Origin: an uncultured Thiohalocapsa sp.
GTDB taxonomy: Bacteria; Pseudomonadota; Gammaproteobacteria; Chromatiales; Chromatiaceae
DNA length: 64,000 nt
Reading direction: 5' to 3'
NCBI RefSeq assembly: GCF_913062725.1
Contig: NZ_CAJXWY010000004.1
Location: 48,031 to 112,030 of the forward strand
Positions 57,839 through 64,000 of the stretch are shown one piece after another; position 1 is the stretch's first letter; each line of letters starts with the position of its first letter. The position numbers and the translations under genes are program-made. Under the pieces are notes generated by a model, which did not search any database, had not been told where the DNA came from, and worked only from the letters and a program-made list of their open reading frames with translations.

Positions 57839-58867
57839 ATGTCTGCCCTCACCCCCTCGGCACTGCGCCAACCGCTCCTGGCCCTGGGCTCACGCTTCTA
57901 CGCGCGCATCGAGCCGACGCCCCTCACCAATCCGCAGCTCGTCGCCTGCGACGCCGATACGGCGGCGCTCATTGGCCTCGACCCGGACAACTGCGGCGGC
58001 GACGACTGGCTGGATCTGTTCAGCGGCCGGCGCCTGCCCGACGGCTGTTGCCCCCTCGCCCTGGACTACGCCGGCCATCAGTTTGGCCGCTTCAATCCCT
58101 TTCTCGGTGACGGCCGCGTGCTGGTGCTCGGCGGCCTCGACACGGCACATGGCTGGCTGGAGCTGAGCCTCAAGGGCGCCGGGCGCACACCCTACGCCCG
58201 CGAGGCAGACGGCCGCGCCGGGCTCACCGAATGTCTGCACGAGCTGGCGATGAGCCAACGCCTGGCGCGCCTGGGTATTCCGACGGCGCGCGGCCTCTGC
58301 GTCATCGCCGGCGATGAGCAGGTGTATCGCCAGGGCTTCGAGCGCGCGGCCATCCTGGTGCGGCTCGCGCCGAGCCATCTGCGCTTCGGCAGCTTCGAGC
58401 ACTGTTACTTCAAGCGCGACGTCGATGGCCTGCGGGTGCTGGCGGATTACCTGATCGCGCACCACTACCGCAGGCGCATCCCCGCCGACGGTCATGCCCA
58501 CGCCGCCCTGTTCCGGGCCATGGTCGAAGACACCGCCGATCTCATCGCGCGCTGGCAGGCCGCAGGCTTCGTGCACGGCATGATGAACACCGACAATCAG
58601 TCGGCGGTGGGTATCACCCTGGACCTGGGCGCCGCGGCCTTCGTGCCGGACGCCGCCGATGCCGCCACCCGCGACGCCTTCGTCGCCAGCCCACTGGACG
58701 AGAAAGGCCGCTATGCCTTCGGTGAGCAGCCGACACTCGGCCTTTGGAACTGCAATGTGCTGGCCCGGGCGCTCTCACCCATCATTACGGCCGCCGAGCT
58801 GCGGGCGGCCCTGCAGACCTACGAGCCGCGCTATCTCGGGCAGTTCGAGGCATGGCGCGCGGCGTGA
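57839..58867 (+). CDS. selO: SelO-family pseudokinase (protein AMPylase), short form
   Basis: 342 residues. The family core is intact: YAGHQFGRFNPFLGDGR (78-93), Lys112 in ELSLKGAGRTPYAREADGRA, Glu131 region ECLHELAMS, and FVHGMMNTDNQSAVGITLDL with Asp252, Asn253 and Asp262, the metal and catalytic positions in the structurally known Pseudomonas protein. SelO transfers AMP from ATP to Ser/Thr/Tyr of redox proteins. Typical members have 470-550 residues; this one stops shortly after the GRYAFGEQPTLGLWN block and lacks the C-terminal ~130 residues, including the region of the selenocysteine/Cys. It is 25 bp from the convergent AcoR-like gene. Confidence 0.87.
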   Translation: MSALTPSALRQPLLALGSRFYARIEPTPLTNPQLVACDADTAALIGLDPDNCGGDDWLDLFSGRRLPDGCCPLALDYAGHQFGRFNPFLGDGRVLVLGGLDTAHGWLELSLKGAGRTPYAREADGRAGLTECLHELAMSQRLARLGIPTARGLCVIAGDEQVYRQGFERAAILVRLAPSHLRFGSFEHCYFKRDVDGLRVLADYLIAHHYRRRIPADGHAHAALFRAMVEDTADLIARWQAAGFVHGMMNTDNQSAVGITLDLGAAAFVPDAADAATRDAFVASPLDEKGRYAFGEQPTLGLWNCNVLARALSPIITAAELRAALQTYEPRYLGQFEAWRAA

Positions 58868-58892
58868 CCCCAAGCCATAGTCCGGGCCGTAC

Positions 58893-60077
58893 TCAGCCGA
58901 ACCGGATCGACGCGGCGTCCGCCAGCTCGGTCAGGCGCTCGCGCACCATCTCACTGCCGGCGGTGCTGCGGCTGATGGCACCGATGAGCGCCCCGGGGTC
59001 GTCGCAGGCCGCGAGCGCCTGCCCCATCACCGCGTCGATGCAATGGCGCCACTCCTCCAGCGCCGGCGACGCCGAGCGTGCCAGCAACGGCCCCGCATAC
59101 AGACCGATGGCCTCGGCCGCCTGTCGCTGATGCAGCAGCTGCCAGAGCACGATGAAATCCGCCCACACGGGCAGGCCCAGGCGATACGGGCGCGAGCCGA
59201 TCTGCCCATCCAGCGCGCCGCGCAGCTGCGACAGCTCCGCCTTGAGGGTGGAGCGGGAGACGGCGGCGTCGCCATAGAGCGCCGCGTGCAGGGCATCCAG
59301 CGTCAAGCCGCCCGGATGCAGCGCCAGCAGACACAGGATCTCTACCTGCCGCAGGGGCAGCGCCAGTGCCCGCCCGCGGAATTGCACCCGCGGCTGACCC
59401 AGGCCCCACAGCTCCAGCTCCGCCCGCGGTGCCTCCGGCGGCAGCGCCTCGGCGATGCATCTGGCTAGATCAGATGCCGCCGCCTGTCCGAGCGGCGTAT
59501 GCCGATCCCAGGTGGTGGAGAGATCCAGCAGGCCGAGACAGGCGCCCGTCTTTGGATGCAGCACGGGGGCGCCGTAGCAGACCCAATCGTGCAAGAAGGG
59601 CTGGAAGTGCTCGGCGGAGAACACCGTCACCGGGCGGCGCAACCGCAAGCCCAAGCCCACCGCATTGGTACCCACGGCGGCCTCGTCCCAGCGGCCGCCA
59701 TGGACAAAATTCACCGCCTCTGCGGGCCTTACCATGTGGCCGCTGGCGTAGGTCCAGAGCAGGCGCCCGCAGGGCCCGGCCACCGCCACCAGCAGCGAGC
59801 CTTCCCGCGCCAGGGCCTGCAACCGCGGGCGCTGCGCGTCCAGTGCCTGGCGCAGCGGCGACGCCTGCCACAGCTCGCGCGCCAGGGCCGCATCCTCCAC
59901 CGGCGCCTTGGGCGGATGACGGTTCAGGTAACGGGCGCTGCGCCGCCAGGAGGCCAGAATCTCAGGGGGCGGCGCGGCGGCCTGCTGACCGTCGGGCGCC
60001 ATGAAGGCCTGCCAATCGCGGTCGGCCCGACGGCGACGCTGCGACAGCGCAGTGCCATCGACGTGGTGGGATTGCAA
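58893..60077 (-). CDS. GAF-domain transcriptional regulator, AcoR-like N-terminus with winged-helix domain and no AAA+ module
   Basis: 394 residues from TTG 60077; GGGAGG six bases upstream supports this rare start. The N-terminal part, ILASWRRSARYLNRHPPKAP then a GAF domain with GGRWDEAAVGTNAVGLGLRL and GAPVLHPKTGACLGLLDLS, is the sensor part of AcoR/acetoin-type sigma-54 activators. The AAA+ GAFTGA module is absent; after about residue 245 a winged-helix/BTAD-like region follows (PLRQVEILCLLALHPGGLT, SRSTLKAELSQLRGAL). It is likely to act with sigma-70. It probably controls the aldehyde dehydrogenase gene. Confidence 0.85.
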   Translation of the reverse strand: MQSHHVDGTALSQRRRRADRDWQAFMAPDGQQAAAPPPEILASWRRSARYLNRHPPKAPVEDAALARELWQASPLRQALDAQRPRLQALAREGSLLVAVAGPCGRLLWTYASGHMVRPAEAVNFVHGGRWDEAAVGTNAVGLGLRLRRPVTVFSAEHFQPFLHDWVCYGAPVLHPKTGACLGLLDLSTTWDRHTPLGQAAASDLARCIAEALPPEAPRAELELWGLGQPRVQFRGRALALPLRQVEILCLLALHPGGLTLDALHAALYGDAAVSRSTLKAELSQLRGALDGQIGSRPYRLGLPVWADFIVLWQLLHQRQAAEAIGLYAGPLLARSASPALEEWRHCIDAVMGQALAACDDPGALIGAISRSTAGSEMVRERLTELADAASIRFG

Positions 60078-60091
60078 GGTCGTCCTCCCAC

Positions 60092-60124
60092 CGCCGGGCC
60101 GCGAGATATCGCGGCCCGGGCGGC
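60092..60124. promoter_or_regulatory. strong palindrome in the leader of the AcoR-like gene
   Basis: CGGGCCGCGA-GATA-TCGCGGCCCG is a perfect 10-bp dyad, extended outward by CCGC/GCGG with one extra C in the right arm. It sits two bases upstream of the GGGAGG ribosome site (60084-60089). It could be an operator bound by the regulator itself or an RNA hairpin that limits translation from the TTG start. Nothing recognisable as a gene lies in the rest of the gap up to 60437. Confidence 0.6.
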
Positions 60125-60437
60125 TGTGGTGCGGCCGTGTGTCGGCCTAATTATTGTCCGCCGCCCGCATGACCCGCTTGCGGATGCTCATCATGAAGCT
60201 ACAGGCAACACGTGCGTGGCGGCTTGTCTCGGGCGCTGACCGCAGGGCGCGCTCGCGATCGCGCGCCTCCCACCGGAGCGTAGGCAGTCCGTGGGCAGTG
60301 GTCAAGGACGCGATTGCGGGTGATCGCGCTGACGGGCGGCGAAGTTTAACGCCGCTGCGATGGCCGCTGCCTGAAGGTTGGGGTCATCCTTGAGGACGTG
60401 CATCTGCGAGGCGCCACAGGCCAGCTTCGTCAAGCAG

Positions 60438-61832
60438 TTACTTCATGGCGCGGAAACCCAGCAGACTGATCAGCCCCGACAAAAGGAGAAGCGCATAGCC
60501 GGACAGAGCGGGTATGGGCTCGATTCTCTGCTCGACGACCAGGAGTTCGATACGGCCCTCGTTGATCTCGGCGTTGAAGTCATAGGCAGCGCTGTTGTCG
60601 CGCACGCGCAGCGTCGAGGCATTGAGCGCGCCGGTCGCGGTAATGATATCGCTGATACGGTCGCCCAGAGCCAGGTTCTGCGCATTATTCTTCACATCGA
60701 TCTGCAGCGTTGTGTTCGGTTCCAGCGTCACGTCGCCGCGTACCTGCAGCGCGGAATAGGTGCTGCCAGCAGTCTCCGGCGTATCGACGGCAACCCCGAG
60801 CAAGCCGCCGGTCGACTGTGTGTAAGTACCTTCGATCTCGCTTTCAGCGGGGCTGCCAGTGTCTGCCACTGCCTGAGCGTCAGTCAGCTCCTTGATGTAC
60901 AGTTGGCCGCTATTTACCAGTTCGACCGTCGTATCAATCGCCAGCCGGCCCGCCATGATGCCGCCGCTCTGATTCTGGATGACACCGTCGACGGTTGTGC
61001 CTGAATCCAAGCGGAGTGCTCGGTCTTGGGCAAGAATCTTTCCGCTGTTTACCAGGCCGCCGTTGAGGCTTGAGTCACCCCTCAACTCTATACCATCAAT
61101 GCCCTCGATGGTTCCGCTGTTCAACAGGCCGTTATCGATCCGCGTCTCTTCGTCGATCTCAACGACGACGGCCGTCTCCGAATTGAGACTGCCGCTATTT
61201 TCAATGCCGCCTTTGATCCATGCGTTGTCATCGATATCGAAAGCTTCACCCTCCGCATTAATGGTGCCAGTGTTGATGAGGCTGCCCTCGATGATACCCT
61301 CGTTATCTGAGAGGTTGTCATCATCATCGCCGTAGACCGTGATGCCATTGTCGCCGGCAGAGGTAATTGTACCATTGTTGATCAGGTCACCCTTCACCAA
61401 GCCGCTATCAAATTCGATACCGCTCTCGTTATTGTTGCCGCTGCTTGTAATACTGCCATTGTTGATAATGCTTCCGTTTACGGCTTCCTGGTTTATATCC
61501 ACGTCAACGGCATCTTCGTCAGTCCCTGTGACGCTGCCGTTGATAATGATCGAGCCGTCCACGCTGACATCATCGACCTCCATACCCTTGTCGCCGGTCG
61601 ACTCGACGACTCCGTCAATCTGTATGGCCCCGCTGACGTCTGTGTCATCGAAAGTGATCGAGGGCGTTGACGTGCTGGAGGTAATGACAGAGCCGCTCTG
61701 CGTCACCGTCAGCGAGTCTCCGTTTGAGATGGTCACGGGTGTTGTTTCCGCCGTATCAATCGTTCGTGCGACAGCCTGAGCCATTGATGCAAGGGCCAAC
61801 AGGGCGCCCGCGGCCACAATTGTCTGTCTCAT
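60438..61832 (-). CDS. exported repeat protein with IPTL-CTERM-like tail
   Basis: 464 residues from ATG 61832, with GAGG 8 nt upstream. Signal peptide MRQTIVAAGALLALASMAQA. Residues ~75-310 consist of about nine imperfect 22-30-residue repeats built around NGSI/NNGTI cores: GSIIINGSVTG, GSIINNGSITS, GDLINNGTITS, GSLINTGTINA, GGIENSGSLNS, NGLLNSGTIEG and GGLVNSGKILA. This is the pattern of autotransporter-type beta-helices. The C-terminus is PIPALSGYALLLLSGLISLL plus GFRAMK, an IPTL-CTERM-type sorting tail; there is no beta-barrel. It is Asp/Glu/Asn-rich with lower GC than its neighbours. A decayed partial copy lies at 49425-49520. Confidence 0.75.
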   Translation of the reverse strand: MRQTIVAAGALLALASMAQAVARTIDTAETTPVTISNGDSLTVTQSGSVITSSTSTPSITFDDTDVSGAIQIDGVVESTGDKGMEVDDVSVDGSIIINGSVTGTDEDAVDVDINQEAVNGSIINNGSITSSGNNNESGIEFDSGLVKGDLINNGTITSAGDNGITVYGDDDDNLSDNEGIIEGSLINTGTINAEGEAFDIDDNAWIKGGIENSGSLNSETAVVVEIDEETRIDNGLLNSGTIEGIDGIELRGDSSLNGGLVNSGKILAQDRALRLDSGTTVDGVIQNQSGGIMAGRLAIDTTVELVNSGQLYIKELTDAQAVADTGSPAESEIEGTYTQSTGGLLGVAVDTPETAGSTYSALQVRGDVTLEPNTTLQIDVKNNAQNLALGDRISDIITATGALNASTLRVRDNSAAYDFNAEINEGRIELLVVEQRIEPIPALSGYALLLLSGLISLLGFRAMK

Positions 61833-62133
61833 TTGCAGATCCTCAGATGTAAGCGTCAAGTACGAGCGAGACGATGCGACCGTCTCGACGCCGGACAGTC
61901 TAGGCATGGGTAGTTAACGGTAAGTTAATGGAGTAGCTAACGGTGAGTTAATGGCAACTGCGTTTCAGTGGCAGCTCAGCGAGCGCTTGACTGGGTTTCC
62001 CGGGCCTTGCGAGACAGAGCAGCGGGGGCCGGACGAGTCGGACGCCGGGCCACGGGGCCCTGCAACGCCCCACTGATCGGTCCGCCTCCTCGGAGCCCGG
62101 CTTGACCAGGCAGCCGGTGGCGGCTGTGGCAGC
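61833..62133. promoter_or_regulatory. control region of the repeat protein with 17-bp iterons
   Basis: TAACGGTAAGTTAATGG (61915-61931) and TAACGGTGAGTTAATGG (61938-61954) are direct repeats 23 bp apart; a single related unit, TAACGGCGGGTTAATGG, is at the second locus (49605-49621). Each unit contains the TTAAC/GTTAA elements expected of a dimeric regulator site. ACGAGCGAGAC-N10-GTCTCG (about 61862-61886) forms a further hairpin. The remainder up to 62133 has no gene. Confidence 0.55.
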
Positions 62134-63927
62134 GTAGCCGTTCAGACCCCCCGCCCAGATAACCGTTGCTGAGGGCAGACATTGCTGGGCGAGCTATGGC
62201 AAGATCTTGCGCCAAGTCCTTCAACGCCAAGCGCCGACGTACCGCCCGCTCCGAGTTCCCTGTGCAGCTGAGCAAACACGATCTCTTGCAGCTTGATGCC
62301 GACGCCTTGGCGGCGCTGAGCCATGCCCAGTTGCAGGGGCTCTCGGAGAAACTGCTCGCCGATCTGAAGCTCGCGCACGAGCGGCTCGATCAAGCCCCGC
62401 ACAACAGCTCGCGCCCGCCAAGCAGCCAAGCGCCCTGGGAACGGGGCCGCGACGAGGATCACGACGACACTGATCCAGACGCTCCCAGCGACTCGAGCGC
62501 GCCGGCGTCGAGCACCGCGCGCGCCGACGAGCACGTCGACCCACCGGCTGACAGCGCCGAGGGGTCTCAGCCCGAGCCCGCCACCAGCGCATCGCCCTCA
62601 AGCACGGATGCTGACGCCCCGCCACCCAAGCGCCCCGGACAACGCCGCGGCGCCACTGGCCATGGTCGCACCCAGCGCTTCGCCATCATCCACCGCCTCG
62701 AGCATCATCCCACGCGCTGCGCGCGCTGTGGCAGCGATCTGCAGGACCGGGCTCCCGGCGCCTGCTATCACGCCCACCACGTCATCGACCTGAGCGACCT
62801 CGGTGAGGAGCGCATCGGCCTTGAACTCACCGACACCCTGCACGCCTACCACGAGCGCACTTGCGGCTGCGGACACAGCACCCGCGCCGAGCCTGGCCAC
62901 ACGCCGGGTGATGCGGCCTGGGATGTGGCCTTAAGCGAGCGCCATCTGGTCGGCCCGCGGCTGTTGAGTTTGATCTGCGCCCTCTGCACCCGGCAGCGCC
63001 TCTCGCGTCGGCGCATCCAAGAATTCCTCGGCGACTGGCTGCGCCTTCAGCTCTCGATCGCCACCATCAACCAATGCCTCCACGAAGCCGGGCGCGCCCT
63101 CGATGCGGTGGTCGAGGAACAGTTACTCCAGCAGGCCCGCGACAGCGGCCTGCTGCACGCCGACGAGACCAGCTGGTTGGAGGCCGGCAAGCTGGTGTGG
63201 CTGTGGGTCTTCACCTCGGCCACCACCACCATCTTCACCATTGGAGCGCGCTCCAAGGCGGTCTTGATGAGCGTCCTTGGCCCGCTGTTCAACGGCTGGC
63301 TGATGAGCGATGGCTACTGGGCCTATCGCGATCTCGACAACCGGCTGCGCTGTCTGGCGCATGTGCAGCGCAAAGCCCGCGGCTTAGAGGAGAGCCTGGA
63401 TCGCCAAGCCCGCGCCTTTGGTGAGGCGGTCAATACGTGCCTCCAGGCGGTCATGGACAGCGTCTACGCCGCGCGTGAGGGACCACCGCCGATGGACTTG
63501 CGTCAACAGCACGCCGAACAACTCAACGCCTTCTGGTGCCTGTGTCTCGAACACATTGATGCCGCGCATGAGAAGACCCGTGCGCTCGCACGCGAGTTGC
63601 TCAACGACTTCGACACCTTCTGGGTGACGCTCGATCATCCGGAGCTGCCGTTGACCAACAACGAGGCTGAACGAGCCTTGCGTCATTGGGTCATTGCTCG
63701 GCGCATCAGTCAGGGCACCCGCACCGCGCAGGGCTCACGCACGGTGGCGGTGCTCGCCAGCGTGGTCGACACCTGCCGCAAGCGCGGGCTCTCGCCTTGG
63801 GACTTCATCGCCGAGGTCGTTGCGGAGCGCCGGCGCGGTCGACCAGCACCGTTGTTACCGGTGGCCGCTTGAGCCGGTGTTGACACACCTTCGGGGCGTG
63901 CATTTGGGTGGGGGTCTGAACGCTTAT
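62134..63927 (+). mobile_element. IS66-family insertion sequence (single-gene, ISBst12-like type)
   Basis: The left end CGTTCAGACCCCCCGCCCAGAT (given in parts: CGTTCAGACCCCC at 62139-62151, then CGCCCAGAT) is matched in inverted orientation by CGTTCAGACCCCC plus ACCCAAAT at the right end (63922-63902). The outer bases are GTAGC and ATAAG. About 1.79 kb carries only the transposase gene; tnpA and tnpB of classical IS66 elements are absent. The flanking octamers GTGGCAGC and TGCGCCAG do not match, so no target duplication is visible and the exact ends may be off by a few bases. Confidence 0.75.
62196..63872 (+). CDS. IS66-family transposase
   Basis: 558 residues from ATG 62196 (the frame is open from 62166). 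N-terminal helical region with NSSRPPSSQAPWERG, the family NSSxPPS motif; a long acidic/Ser/Pro spacer; a zinc-finger-like block CARCGSDLQ ... CGCGHS; and the catalytic DDE core with HADETSWLEAGKLVWLWVF, MSDGYWAYRDLDNRLRCLAH and LPLTNNEAERALRHWVIARR. The gene is intact up to a stop at 63872 and the terminal repeats flank it closely, so the element may still be active. It is the only complete transposase in the window. Confidence 0.93.
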   Translation: MARSCAKSFNAKRRRTARSEFPVQLSKHDLLQLDADALAALSHAQLQGLSEKLLADLKLAHERLDQAPHNSSRPPSSQAPWERGRDEDHDDTDPDAPSDSSAPASSTARADEHVDPPADSAEGSQPEPATSASPSSTDADAPPPKRPGQRRGATGHGRTQRFAIIHRLEHHPTRCARCGSDLQDRAPGACYHAHHVIDLSDLGEERIGLELTDTLHAYHERTCGCGHSTRAEPGHTPGDAAWDVALSERHLVGPRLLSLICALCTRQRLSRRRIQEFLGDWLRLQLSIATINQCLHEAGRALDAVVEEQLLQQARDSGLLHADETSWLEAGKLVWLWVFTSATTTIFTIGARSKAVLMSVLGPLFNGWLMSDGYWAYRDLDNRLRCLAHVQRKARGLEESLDRQARAFGEAVNTCLQAVMDSVYAAREGPPPMDLRQQHAEQLNAFWCLCLEHIDAAHEKTRALARELLNDFDTFWVTLDHPELPLTNNEAERALRHWVIARRISQGTRTAQGSRTVAVLASVVDTCRKRGLSPWDFIAEVVAERRRGRPAPLLPVAA

Positions 63928-63931
63928 TGCG

Positions 63932-63946
63932 CCAGGCAAAGCCTGG
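63932..63946. repeat. short perfect hairpin just outside the IS66 right end
   Basis: CCAGGC-AAA-GCCTGG forms a 6-bp perfect stem with a three-base loop, five bases beyond the right inverted repeat, followed by an A/G-rich stretch without a T-tract. The window ends 54 bp later and no gene can be assigned to the remaining sequence. Confidence 0.5.
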
Positions 63947-64000
63947 AAGAGGGGGAAACATGCTGACATGACGTAAGCACGTGGAAACCTTTTCTCGCGA

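Noticed and set aside
63932..64000. Start of a group II intron or retroelement after the IS66 end
   Set aside because: Only one 6-bp hairpin and 54 further bases are available; no conserved intron boundary could be confirmed.

Overview
The window is a chromosomal segment of a high-GC bacterium. The best guess is a gammaproteobacterium near Ectothiorhodospiraceae/Chromatiales. The basis is gene content (UbiK next to ComM, a TorF-type porin before glnK-amtB, Mg-type HemB, a LeuA of the 560-residue class, a Rho-binding antiterminator homologue, PhoP/PhoQ-like regulators) and overall composition. No rRNA or tRNA gene was seen, so the assignment is an inference.

0-6.3 kb: the end of a cyclopropane-fatty-acid-synthase-like gene, then minus-strand genes for a Rof homologue, a methyltransferase, a GT4 glycosyltransferase and a PTPS/QueD-like protein. 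A dehydrogenase-like gene continues the series after a ~1.9 kb block of foreign DNA. That block holds a RES/Xre toxin-antitoxin pair with an apparent operator, a metallo-hydrolase scrap, an IS91-like transposase scrap and the tail of a TnpB gene with a well-preserved omegaRNA-like 3' end. Two 104-bp structured repeats follow. 6.3-20.3 kb: FkbM methyltransferase and OpgH; an unknown protein; an oxidoreductase, aroE and hemB; a thioredoxin-like protein; leuA diverging from an Lrp-type regulator; a TIGYGD potassium channel; and a minus-strand run of BLUF photosensor, PepSY protein, OmpR-type regulator, PhoQ-like kinase and a second PepSY protein.

20.3-37.5 kb is mostly housekeeping: glycogen phosphorylase, ABC-F ATPase, ComM and UbiK. 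Next comes a nitrogen module (porin, glnK, amtB) behind a sigma-54 promoter with two NtrC-like sites 30 bp apart. A zinc module follows (znuA-znuC-znuB, zur, a ZrgA-like protein and an ABC ATPase without its permease) with a Zur-like box, then ilvD and a secreted OB-fold protein. 37.9-43.1 kb is a secreted or cell-surface run: a 987-residue exported protein with an IPTL-CTERM-like tail, a beta-helix protein and two small exported proteins.

43.3-64 kb is more accessory: an unknown membrane protein, a flippase-like protein and a UPF0182 protein with a Pro/Tyr-rich tail. A ~900 bp gap holds the decayed 5' end of a second copy of the surface-protein gene found at 60.4-61.8 kb. Then come a NarL-type regulator facing a 1449-residue sensor kinase with two different kinase cores, a MetA-pathway-type outer-membrane protein, an aldehyde dehydrogenase, a short SelO pseudokinase, an AcoR-like regulator lacking its AAA+ domain, the IPTL-tailed repeat protein, and an IS66-family element with recognisable terminal inverted repeats.
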